A stretch of DNA of 64,000 bases, from contig OY759226.1 of the NCBI GenBank assembly GCA_963662175.1, forward strand, positions 25,817,565-25,881,564, given 5' to 3'. Each line of letters starts with the position of its first letter. Positions within the stretch are counted from its first letter, which is position 1. Below the pieces are notes generated by a model, which made no database searches, was not told the origin of the DNA, and saw only the letters and a program-made list of their open reading frames with translations. Positions 53,590 through 62,012 of the stretch are shown here, in pieces. The translations under genes and the position numbers were made by a program. The DNA comes from Aradus depressus (lineage: Eukaryota > Arthropoda > Insecta > Hemiptera > Aradidae).

Positions 53590-53701
53590 CTGCTCAGGGG
53601 AGGCTATGGGGGCGGTGGTAGAGGCACTAAGTCGGGTTTGCTCCCCCTGTCTGCTCAGTCTATCTGTTTCTAGTGTCGATGTCTGCTCGGCGCTCAGTCT
53701 T
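53590..53701 (-). CDS. Host gene exon (112 bp)
   Basis: Minus strand: acceptor TTCTTTTTGTTAG with a good pyrimidine tract, exon, donor CAG|GTAATA. The only open frame starts with one base (GG|A, Gly) and ends in phase 0. It reads RLSAEQTSTLETDRLSRQGE, QTRLSASTTAPIASPEQ. The other two frames stop early. The phase fits the exon upstream (58249-58127, ending GG) and the one downstream (41255, phase 0). The donor is embedded in the edge of the 17-bp repeat. Product unknown, low-complexity S/T/Q-rich. Confidence 0.7.
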
Positions 53702-54102
53702 CTAACAAAAAGAACAGAAACATATCAATATAAGAACTCAGAATTTGAAATGAAATCCATGACATCTGGTGTAGTGAGATGTTAAAAAGTAATACAGAAG
53801 TATCGGTTTCAACAATATACATTATACGTGCACCACAACTTGTTTTGACAATTATCTGCCATCATGAGGTAGTGAATCTAAACATACGTAAATCAAAAAA
53901 TGTTTTAAAATAACATGACTAGTGCGGAGCAAACTGCGCTGACCCCAATCAGTCAACATCCAACCAAGTTGGACCAGAAGAGTCTTTTCATCCCTTTTCT
54001 ACTTCTAGGAAATTTTATGGGCAATATTTTAATTATTATTATTATTTTTTTTAAATTTATTTTATGTACTTTGCATATTAGAAATATCTCTTGTAAAGGT
54101 GT
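53702..54102. other. Intron, nothing identified
   Basis: No recognised element. The 64-codon ORF at 53915 has no support. Confidence 0.4.
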
Positions 54103-54243
54103 TATCTAGAGAATTTACGACATCTATGGCCCCGGGAGGGAGTTCTATCTACGAAATAAACCTCACTCCCGGACGGGATTCGAACCCGCAAACCATGGTG
54201 AGACCATGCGACCAGACACTACGCTCTAGCCCGCACGGCCCCC
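54103..54243 (-). mobile_element. SINE S2 (tRNA-like head)
   Basis: On the minus strand it starts GGGGGCCGTGCGGGCTAGAG and has a perfect B box (GGTTCGAATCC) in GCGGGTTCGAATCCCGTCCG. A short body GGTTTATTTCGTAGATAGAA and a TAGATAAC end follow. Second family besides S1; another copy is split at 20752-21115. Confidence 0.65.
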
Positions 54244-54402
54244 ATTTTTTTATTTTCTTATACCTTTTATAAATGTCATAATTATAATAAAAAAAATGTA
54301 TACCTGTAATAATGGAATAATGCGTTGAAAAGTGTTACTTTTTGTCTGGAATTGCCTACTTTTTTAGAATGAAAAATAAATTTCTTTAGGAAATATTTCA
54401 AA

Positions 54403-54748
54403 GGTTAGGTTAGGTTTTATGACTCATGCCCGGGCTTTAACTACGAGGTCATATCGCCTACTACCAGAGCGCTCTTTCGTCACTCTGGTGGACATGAGCC
54501 CGACTCTACTGTGGGAGTCCTAAATTTTGCCTGCCCTAAATTTTTATTCATCTAGGGTAGGGGTCTTTAACGATTACCTGACATCGTACAGGCTCGGGAC
54601 TATCGCTTAACGTCCCATCCGAAGGACGGCGTGCTTAAGTTTATTTTACCTCCCAGATAAAATAAACGAAGGGCCTCGGTCGGGCTACGAACCCACAACC
54701 TTGAGCTCAGAAGTCAAGCACGCATACCACTGAGCTACCGGCGCCCTC
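54403..54748 (-). mobile_element. SINE S1, full length, 16-bp TSD
   Basis: TAGGAAATATTTCAAA occurs at 54387-54402 and 54749-54764. The minus-strand element begins GAGGGCGCCGGTAGCTCAGT and ends in (AACCT)n (GGTTAGGTTAGG on plus). Very close to the copy at 51191-51543. Confidence 0.93.
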
Positions 54749-54815
54749 TAGGAAATATTTCAAAATAATGTTTAAATTGTATCGCATAGCAACGAATTAT
54801 AACATAAATAGTTAT

Positions 54816-55040
54816 TATGACTCATGCTCAGGCTTTAAATACGAGGTCATATCGCCTACTACCGGAGCGCTCTTTCGTCAATCTGGTGGACATGAGCCTG
54901 ACTCTACTGTGGGAGTCCTAAATTTTGTCTATCCTAAAGTTTTATTCCCCTAAGGGTAGAGGGTCTTTAACGAGTACCTGACAACGTACTGGCTGGGGAC
55001 CATCGCTTAACGTCCCATCCGATGGACGGCGTGCTTAAGT
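54816..55040 (-). mobile_element. SINE S1, 5'-truncated
   Basis: GACTCATGCTCAGGCTTTAA through CGTCCCATCCGATGGACGGC to CTTAAGTTTATTATATG. The head is missing. Next copy is in opposite orientation. Confidence 0.75.
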
Positions 55041-55084
55041 TTATTATATGTTTATTTTAAGTTTATATCACATATATTTCTTCT

Positions 55085-55425
55085 AACGGCGCCGATAGCT
55101 CAGTGGTATGCGTGCTTGCCTTCTGAGCTCAAGATCGTGGATTCGAACCTGGACCGAGGCCCTTAGTTTATTTTATCTGGCAGGTAAAATAAACTTAAGC
55201 ACCCCGACCTTCGGATAGGACGTTAAGCGATGGTCCCGAGCCTGTACGATGTCACGTACTCGTTAAAGACCCCTACCCTAGGTGAATGAAAATTTAAGGA
55301 AGGCAAAAATTAGGACTCCCATAGTAGAGTCGGGCTCATGTCCACCAGAGCGCTCTGGTAGTAGGCGATATAACCCCGTAGTCAAAGCCCGGGCATGAGT
55401 CATGAAACCTAACCTATATTTTTAA
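55085..55425 (+). mobile_element. SINE S1, near full length
   Basis: CGGCGCCGATAGCTCAGTGG (A box), GTGGATTCGAACCTGG (B box altered), full body with one small deletion, tail AACCTAACCTA. Confidence 0.85.
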
Positions 55426-55689
55426 TGCCCAAAAAGTTCTTATAAAATCAATATCTTCTAAATAATATTTTTTAAAGAACTCTTAGAGAAGAAAGGAGGG
55501 ACATAGGGTTCATAAATAATAAAGTGGTTCTATTGATTGGTCAGCTGACATAAATAGAAGTGGACATTAAGACATAGTTTAATTCATTTTTGTAAAGGGG
55601 GCGTGGATCGAAGGCAGGAAAACGCAACTACAGTAAGGATATGAGGTTATATATCCCTTCTCTCTAAGGGTCAATATTAATAACAGTTA

Positions 55690-55795
55690 GTTGCTGGATT
55701 CATGCCCGGGCTTTATTAAGTATGAGGTCATATCTCCTACTTTACATGAGCCTGAAGTTCTAAATTTTGCCTACTCTTGTATATTCACCTAGGGC
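55690..55795 (-). mobile_element. SINE S1, 3' fragment
   Basis: TTCATGCCCGGGCTTTATTA, GAGGTCATATCTCCTACTTT and CTAAATTTTGCCTACTC. Followed by CAGTGGTTGGCAAACTCATT, which looks like one end of a hAT-type MITE without its partner. Confidence 0.6.
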
Positions 55796-56032
55796 AGTGG
55801 TTGGCAAACTCATTAGTCAACAGAGCCAAATATCAACAGTACAACTATTGAAATTTTTTTTGAAAGCCAAATTTTGTAAACTTTAAATATATTAACTTAA
55901 TTAGGGTACTCCTAAGCTGGCCTCTGCTAAAAACTTCCTCAATCTGATTGAGGTACGTTCGCTGAGGTCGACCCCTTCCAACTCTGCCATCCACACTCGT
56001 CTTGTATACTTATTTCGTCTATCTCCTTTCTA

Positions 56033-56327
56033 TATACAACTTCTAAGTTGAGGAACGCGGACATATTGTGGAAACTTGTAATAAATAAATAAAACAAACT
56101 TATTTTTGAAATATTGTCTATTCCACTAAAGATATATATACATATATAACTACCGGTTTCGGCTTTATACCATCGTCAGGTCTAGTTCATAACTAGACCT
56201 GACGATGGTATAACTAGTTCATAACTAGACCTGACGATGGTATAAAGCCGAAACCGGTAGTTATATATGTATATATATCTTTAGTGGAAGAGACAATATT
56301 TCAAAAATAAGTTTGTTTTATTTATTT
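56033..56327. mobile_element. Palindromic Penelope-like insertion, 9-bp TSD, hammerhead-like cores
   Basis: TCCTTTCTA occurs at 56024-56032 and 56328-56336. The insert holds two inverted arms of about 105 bp, each with the order hammerhead-like core (CTGACGATGG, TATAAAGCCGAAACCGGTAG), ATATATCTTTAGTGGAA, CAATATTTCAAAAATAAGTT, TGTTTTATTTATT. The middle repeats AACTAGACCTGACGATGGTA. Head-to-head dimers with variable TSDs are known for Penelope-like elements, some of which carry hammerhead ribozymes. No protein-coding part is present. Confidence 0.55.
56230..56261 (+). ncRNA. Candidate hammerhead-like motif (one of two inverted copies)
   Basis: CTGACGA is followed by an extra T, a three-pair stem GGT/GCC with loop ATAAA, then GAAA, then the palindrome ACCGGT and A. 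The conserved core letters CTGANGA...GAAA are intact. Stem II is short and one base is inserted, so activity is doubtful. The inverse copy is at 56151-56180. Confidence 0.35.
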
Positions 56328-56411
56328 TCCTTTCTACATGTCCAAACCATCTCAACATACCTTTCTCAATCCTCGACACTACATCTTCTTTCACTCCACA
56401 ACACTCCCTAA

Positions 56412-56635
56412 AATTAACTTAAATAAACTTTACTTAAAGCTAGGAAGTAATACATTGTTGAACACGATGCAAAGATACGACTTGACGATACGCGTTGACA
56501 TTTAATCTTTCTGGGAATCTTTTGTCATTAAATCACTTCAGAGCACTCGCCTAAAGATAAAGACACATAAACACCAACTAAGTATGTAAAAATAGAAATA
56601 AGAAAACCAGTCATCACGAAAGTTTCAATAGCAAT
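56412..56635. other. Spacer, nothing identified
   Basis: AT-rich; no coding signal. Confidence 0.35.
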
Positions 56636-56735
56636 GTCCATCAGAGTGACGAAAGAGCGCTCTGGAAGTAAGCGATAAGACCTCGTAGTTAAAGCCCGGG
56701 CATGAGTCATAAAACCTAACTAAACCTAACCTCTA
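56636..56735 (+). mobile_element. SINE S1, 3' fragment with tail
   Basis: GTCCATCAGAGTGACGAAAG, AGCGCTCTGGAAGTAAGCGA, CCCGGGCATGAGTCATAAAA and CCTAACTAAACCTAACC. Confidence 0.75.
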
Positions 56736-57355
56736 AACAAAAAAATGTTGTACTAAAAGTTGTGGAGAAAACTGAGGCATATTTTATATGAAACAGGGTT
56801 TTTCGCAGGATATCCGGTTTTCGAGTTATACACCGCAAACCACCCCGAAATGTTTTCCTTGATTTCCCCGAAAACTGTTAGTCCTATCCAAAATTTGTTT
56901 CTTACAAAAAATGTTCCTTATTAAATTTCCCATCACTAACTTGTCGTTAATAAGATCAACACGACGACAAAAATAAAAAAAAACAGGTTCTATCTTCTCA
57001 TTACTAGATCAGTTTTAAAAGATCCAGTTCCTGCGCATGTGTCTGTTACTTTTTTTTGGCTATAATAATCAATTAAAAAAAATTAATTATTGGTTATTAT
57101 AGAGTGAAAACACCTTAACAGGTATAATGAAATGTATTTTAAGAGAACAAAAGGATCGAACATACACTGTTTCTATATTTAACAAATGGTTTATATACAG
57201 TAAGATGGAGAATAACAATATTAAACAGACACTAATGTTCCGAAGTTCTTAAACACATTACAGTACTCTCTTCGCCACTTCGTCTGACAAATAACACTCC
57301 ATTTCACTAGTTGCAATATATTTGTTTATCCGAGTTACTTTAAATAATTTTGTTA
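56736..57355. other. Intronic spacer, nothing identified
   Basis: AT-rich; no element recognised. Confidence 0.35.
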
Positions 57356-57621
57356 GTTATTATGACTCATGCCCGGGCTTTAACTACAAGGTCATATCAC
57401 CTACTACCTAATTTTTTATTCACCTAGGGTAGGTGTCTTTAACGAGTACCTGACAGGGCACAGGCTAGGAACCATCGCTTAGCGTCCCATTCGAAGGATG
57501 GAATGTTTAAGGTTTTTTCACCTCCCAGATAAATAAACCCAAGTACCTCGGCCGGATTTCGAACCCGCGATCTTGAGCTCCATAAGCAAGCACTCATACC
57601 ACTGAGCTACCGGCGTCCTGT
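57356..57621 (-). mobile_element. SINE S1, internally deleted, head-to-head with next copy
   Basis: It contains GACTCATGCCCGGGCTTTAA, a deletion, GGTGTCTTTAACGAGTACCT and CGTCCCATTCGAAGGATGGA, a reversed B box (GGATTTCGAACCCGCG) and the reversed A box CCACTGAGCTACCGGCG. Confidence 0.8.
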
Positions 57622-57652
57622 TATTTATTTATTATATTTATAAATTATAAAA

Positions 57653-57990
57653 GGGCGCCGGTAGCTCAGTGGTAGGCGTGCTTGTCTTCAAGAAGGTGGG
57701 TTCGAAACCCAACCGAGGCCCTTAGTTTATTTAATTTGGGAGGTAAAATAAACTTAACCGCACCGTCCTTCGGATGGGACGTTAAGCGATGGTCCCGAGC
57801 CTGTACGAAGTCAGGTATTCGTTAAAGACCCCTGGCCCTAGGTGAATAAAAATTTAGGGTAGGCAAAATTTAGGACTCCCACAGTAGTGTCGGGCTCATG
57901 TCCACCAGAGTGACGATAGAGCGCTCTGGTAGTAGGCGATATGACCTCGTTGTTAAAGCCCGGGCATAAGTCATAAAACCTCACCTAACC
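57653..57990 (+). mobile_element. SINE S1, full length, ~13-bp TSD
   Basis: A box TAGCTCAGTGG and B box GGTTCGAAACC are intact; full body, tail CCTCACCTAACC. Flanks TATAAATTATAAA (57639-57651) and TATAAGTTATAAA (57991-58003) differ at one site. Head-to-head with the copy at 57356-57621, about 30 bp apart. Confidence 0.88.
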
Positions 57991-58126
57991 TATAAGTTAT
58001 AAATGATTTAGTTAATAATTTTAACCCTCCCGGGGATAGCAAGATGGCCGACTCCTCGTCTCTGTTCGATGTTTTCGGAACAGACAGACGACTGGCCTCC
58101 CTCTTCTCCCCCCCAAGCTGACTTAC

Positions 58127-58249
58127 CCTTGTTGAGGTGGGCTCGGAGATAGCGAGCTGGCCGTCTCCTCAGCTGTGGCCGGTGGTCCCATGTATCTGGT
58201 CCGTCGTAGACCTCCCATCCGCAGCGACTGACGGAACGACTGTCTCGCC
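58127..58249 (-). CDS. Host gene exon (123 bp)
   Basis: Minus strand: acceptor GTAGTTGACAG (weak tract; TGTTGTAG seven bases upstream is an alternative that changes the entry phase), exon, donor AGG|GTAAGT. It enters with one base and exits with two (GG|A). The frame reads ARQSFRQSLRMGGLRRTRYM, GPPATAEETASSLSPSPPQQ. It is strongly GC-rich. The exit phase fits exon 53701-53590, whose frame is fixed independently. The Arg/Ser-rich first half looks like a basic linker. Product unknown. Confidence 0.62.
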
Positions 58250-58385
58250 CTGTCAACTACAACATATTACCATCTTATTTACACTTCATGCTAAACTATA
58301 CTCAAATATTAAAAATAGGAAATAATTATCCACACTGTGTCCTGGATAGGCTTCATAAACCAGCTGCCACAAAAAAAATAATAAA

Positions 58386-58433
<48 letters not shown>

Positions 58434-58943
58434 GAAATTAAAAAACATTAAGCGATTTGTGAAATTTCATCAAAATCCGACAAATAGTTTTGGAGTAATT
58501 TGATATCATAAATGTGCATGGCGCTGGGGATGAGAGGGCTTCCGTCCAATTAATGTAAATAAATAATTTATTTATATAAAACATTCCAGTTTTGATTATA
58601 TATATATATGTATATATTTCTTCAATGTGTGCTAGAAAATATATTTTTTCGCTATTTAATTGAGTTTTTTTATATTCTATAGATATTTTCGAATTTGTAT
58701 AACGTTACGTTATAGGGGAAGTGGGAGTTAGAAGAGTGTATTTATGGACGACCGTTAACATCGAACACAACCCAATCGATTTCTCGATAAAATAAAAATT
58801 ATATCGACATTATAATTGACTTTGTTTGTTGGGGAAAAAAACGCCATAATACACAACAGATAGTGAGGAGGACCCAGCACCGGTTGGCTAAATTTTTGGG
58901 GCAGCATCCAAATTTTAAAAGAAAATTCAAAAACAAATATATA
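58250..58943. other. Intron with (TA)n near 58395-58430
   Basis: A perfect AT dinucleotide run of about 34 bases. No gene. Confidence 0.5.
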
Positions 58944-59493
58944 CTTTTTTTTTTTTTTTTTTTTTTACAAATAGCTATTTACAACTGTATACAAATAAAT
59001 ACAACAAGCAAATGTGCTAATAAAGAGATAATGGCAATGTCAAAATGTCATGAGGGGAGAAATCACTCAATGGTGACACTCCCTAGTCACTGTTTTTCTC
59101 TCGTTTATAGCTAATCACTGTCAATGTCACTGCTTCTGCTCAGGAGGTCTCTAGGCTATTGACGCTTTAAGCCGTTGTTGGGGAATTATGGCAGAATGGA
59201 GGGCATGGACTAGAGGATTATTGTGGGAACTAAGAAGGGAAAATAATTTGTTATATTTGGATTTAGCGACTTCGGTGATGAAAGGTAACGGAGTAAGGAG
59301 CATTGGCTATTGTACGAAGGATTTTGGATTGAAAGGATTGGATGCGCTGGAGATTGGAAGCTTTGGCAGAACCGTATTGCGTTGTATATAAGTCGTTTTG
59401 TTGTCAAAGTTAGTTTGGATCTTTTGTCTAGTAGTCTAAGTAAAAGTTTATAACGTCTGTTTATTTCTTGTCTTTTCAGTCTCATGTGAGGAT
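58944..59493 (-). mobile_element. LINE J2, 5'-truncated, 10-bp TSD
   Basis: CAAATATATA occurs at 58934-58943 and 59494-59503. A T-run (poly-A) and the J2 3'UTR are followed by coding remnants. The minus strand has MRLKRQEINRRYKLLLRLLD and KRSKLTLTTKRLIYNAI with Gln where 13580-14286 has a stop, then a deletion shifts the frame. Confidence 0.85.
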
Positions 59494-59750
59494 CAAATAT
59501 ATAAATAGAAAATAAATAAATAAAGTAATAACAATAAATAAATAAAATAAAAAATCGGGAACGGAAGTAATTGTTTATGGGGGAACAACTGAAATAGATT
59601 GTGAGTTTATTCTTATTTAGAAAAATTGTTGTTTGTTTTTGTGACTCATGCCCGGACTTTCGAGTTCAAATCGCCTACTACCAGAGTGTTGTTTCGTTGT
59701 TAAGTCTAAATTTTGCCTACCCTGGTTTAGTTACCTAGGGCCCCATCAGG
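59494..59750 (-). mobile_element. SINE S1, 3' fragment (59636-59745)
   Basis: GACTCATGCCCGGACTTTCG, CGCCTACTACCAGAGTGTTG and AAATTTTGCCTACCCTGG. The preceding 140 bases are AT-rich. Confidence 0.55.
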
Positions 59751-59935
59751 CGGCCGCGCTCCCAACTATAAGAATGGTCTAAAGAAAGGAAAATAAGGAA
59801 ATCGACCTCTTACCAGGATCTACTGAACTCCAGTCTACGATCTACCATCTAGCTCGATGAGAGAGGCGCAGTTCCTCCAGCAAGTTCTTGACTGATACAA
59901 GTTGGTACGAATTCGTCCGCCTAGACAGCACTCAC

Positions 59936-60039
59936 CTCGCTCTTTGCCAAAGTGGCAACGGACGGACAGCAATGTGAGTCCTTTCAGAAGACCTGACAAG
60001 GCTAATTCTGCCAAATGTGGAAGTGCTCCAACAAGAAGT
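59936..60039 (-). CDS. Candidate host gene exon (104 bp), weakest of the set
   Basis: Minus strand: acceptor GTGATTTTTGGCAG, exon, donor GAG|GTGAGT (consensus). The frame that fits the next exon (58249) reads TSCWSTSTFGRISLVRSSER, THIAVRPLPLWQRA and exits with two bases (AG|G, Arg). More than one frame is open. The plus strand over the same bases is also open (59902-60105, with ITNENAILKSLVHHQKYI at its end), so strand choice rests on the splice sites and the phase match. Treat as provisional. Confidence 0.4.
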
Positions 60040-60103
60040 CTGCCAAAAATCACCAATGAGAACGCAATATTAAAGAGTTTAGTGCATCATCAAAAATATA
60101 TTT

Positions 60104-60106
<3 letters not shown>

Positions 60107-60136
<30 letters not shown>
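60107..60136. repeat. Poly-C tract (~30 bases)
   Basis: An uninterrupted C-run, one of several long G/C homopolymers in an AT-rich window. Confidence 0.85.
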
Positions 60137-60214
60137 AGTAAGATTATTTCACATAATAAGTATTTTTAGTTAGAGATGTTTTCGCCAGAGATCTTGTGGA
60201 AGTTCATTGTAAAC

Positions 60215-60730
60215 ACTACTGAATAAAAACACTTAGAACAAGTCAAAAAATTCAACTATATTTATATAAAATACACAATATATATCGCTGGTTAGAGCAT
60301 TGTCAAGTGTACAGGATACAGACTTATGACAGGTGGTAATATTTTGAAAAACGTCAAGATAGAGGGTGGGATGGGAGGGTTAGGAGGGGAAGAGTGAGGG
60401 AGGGGGAAGAACAGGAGGGGAGGGGGGGGGGGGAAACTAACATACTATATCACAATTTAATATATATTATTTAATTATTTTTTTGATTAAATTGTGATAT
60501 AGTATGTTAGTTTCCCCCCCCCCCCCCTCCCCTCCTGTTCTTCCCCCTCCCTGACTCTTCCCCTCCTAACCTTCCCATCCCACCCTCTATCTTGACGTTT
60601 TTCAAAATATTACCACCTGTCATAAGTCTGTATCCTGTACACTTGACAATGCTCTAACCAGCGAAATATATTGCGTTTTTTATTTAAATATAGTGGAATT
60701 TTTAGACTTGTTCTGTTTTTATTCAGTAGT
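60215..60730. mobile_element. Fold-back element with ~250-bp arms and a G/C homopolymer core
   Basis: The left arm (ACTACTGAATAAAAAC, CGCTGGTTAGAGCATTGTCA, AGACTTATGACAGGTGGTAA, GGGTGGGATGGGAGGG) is mirrored by the right arm (CCCTCCCATCCCACCC-like, TTACCACCTGTCATAAGTCT, TGACAATGCTCTAACCAGCG, GTTTTTATTCAGTAGT). The loop of about 26 bases is AT-rich. The inner arms carry G- or C-runs. No coding part. Confidence 0.88.
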
Positions 60731-60802
60731 ATTTATTTTTAGTTAATGATTATGACTCATGCCTGGGCTTTATGACGTCATACTACACACCTATAGCCTA
60801 CT

Positions 60803-61835
60803 TTTTTTTTTTTTTTTTTTTTTTTGGCTTTTATTCATAAAGATGCAACTGTTGCTAGGGGGCAACAACCAGCATCTATGTTGGTAGGTATGGAGACGTT
60901 GGCGTGAATGGCATGTGAGAGGAAGGCCACCCAGTGGTAGGTCCTCGGGACGAAAATTTATATTAATTATAAGGACAAGGGAAAAAAAAAAAAAAATAAA
61001 AAAATAATAATAATAATAATTAAAAATAAATAAATAGATAAATAAAAAGGAATTGAAAGACAACTTTGATGGAATGGGTGAGAGAGATGAGAAAAGTGAA
61101 GGAAAATAATGTAAAAGAATAAAAAAAAATAAAAATATTAAGAACGAATAGGAATTAAGGTGGCAGTAAGTCGCGGTTCCACCTCCTCTTCAACCTTCGT
61201 GGGGGGTTTTGTGGTAAGTGTTGTGAAGATAAAGTACGTATTTCTGGATTTGTATGTGTGTAAAGTTTTCTAAAAAAACGTATGTAAATAGTTTGTATTG
61301 TGTCGGGTACTGTGTGTATCATAAGATCGTTATGAAGTGTTCTGTTGTTTATGTATGGGGGGCATTGTGTTATCAGTCTGAGGGTTTTTGACTGAAATGC
61401 CTGAATTCGTTTGATGTTGGATGTTTTTGCTGAACCGTATATCTGTGATCCGTATGTCCATAATGGTCTAAGTAAGTAAGTATAACAGTTCCGTTTTTGT
61501 GTCATGTCTAATTTTGATCGTCTATTTAGAAGTCCGTAGAGTATTTTGAGTCGACGGTTCAGCGTGTTTCGTGTGAGACGTGTGTGAGGATTCCATGTCA
61601 GTCTTCGATCCAATGTCAGTCCTAGATATCGTACAGTATTAGTTTGAGGGAGGGGCTTGTCGTAGATGAAAACGGGGGGGCATGTTTCTCGTCGAAGTGT
61701 AAATGTGATGTGCTGTGATTTTTCTGTATTTAGTTTGATTTTCCATGTGTTGCACCAGTTTTCAATTTGTGTGAGATGGTGTTGTAGTGTAAGTGAGGCG
61801 TGTATGTGAAGGTCAGCAGCAGCTAAGATGGCGTT
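60803..61835 (-). mobile_element. LINE J3, 5'-truncated, 13-bp TSD
   Basis: CCTATAGCCTACT occurs at 60790-60802 and 61836-61848. The minus-strand poly-A tail appears as a T-run at 60802-60825. The 3'UTR holds the GCTTTTATTCATAAAGATGC segment. The 5' end is cut just after the reverse transcriptase catalytic region. Confidence 0.9.
61155..61835 (-). pseudogene. J3 reverse transcriptase C-terminal part, uninterrupted
   Basis: The frame is open from the truncation point to the stop at 61155. It starts NAILAAADLHIHASLTLQHH, then TQIENWCNTWKIKLNTEKSQ, VRYLGLTLDRRLTWNPHTRL, TYGSQIYGSAKTSNIKRIQA, FQSKTLRLITQCPPYINNRT and LHNDLMIHTVPDTIQTIYIR, and ends RRLKRRWNRDLLPP. About 226 codons, starting just after the position of the YADD box. 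Jockey-type, related to J2 but a separate family. No start codon or catalytic motif, so non-functional; the lack of stops implies a recent insertion. Confidence 0.85.
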
Positions 61836-62012
61836 CCTATAGCCTACTATAATCTAAATTTGTATTCAGTTTGGGTTTTTTTTAAAGACTACCTGACATC
61901 GTACCATCACTTAGTGTTTCGTCCGAAGGTCGGCGTACTCAAGGGTTTTCTTCCTCTCAGATAACAAGGGCCTTCGATCTCGCGATCTTGAGCTCAGTAG
62001 ACAAGCACACAT

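Larger units (their letters stand above)
55899..56411 (-). pseudogene. LINE reverse transcriptase C-terminal fragment, split by palindromic insertion
   Basis: The minus strand starts GVKEDVVSRIEKGMLRWFGH, VER. After removal of 56033-56327 and one TSD copy it continues KTSVDGRVGRGRPQRTYLNQ, IEEVFSRGQLRSTLIK. The LRWFGHVER...DGR-GRGRP-R-Y pattern is a common LINE polymerase end. Two in-frame stops lie around the junction, so it was dead before or soon after the insertion. Confidence 0.7.
60745..62012 (-). mobile_element. SINE S1 split by LINE J3
   Basis: The left piece (60749-60802) holds GACTCATGCCTGGGCTTTAT. The right piece (61849-62012) holds CTACCTGACATCGTACCATC, CGTCCGAAGGTCGGCGTACT and GCGATCTTGAGCTCAG. 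Joined at the TSD they form a diverged S1. Confidence 0.7.

Noticed and set aside
59840..59905. Extra minus-strand exon between CAG and GTAAGAGG
   Set aside because: All three frames contain stops.
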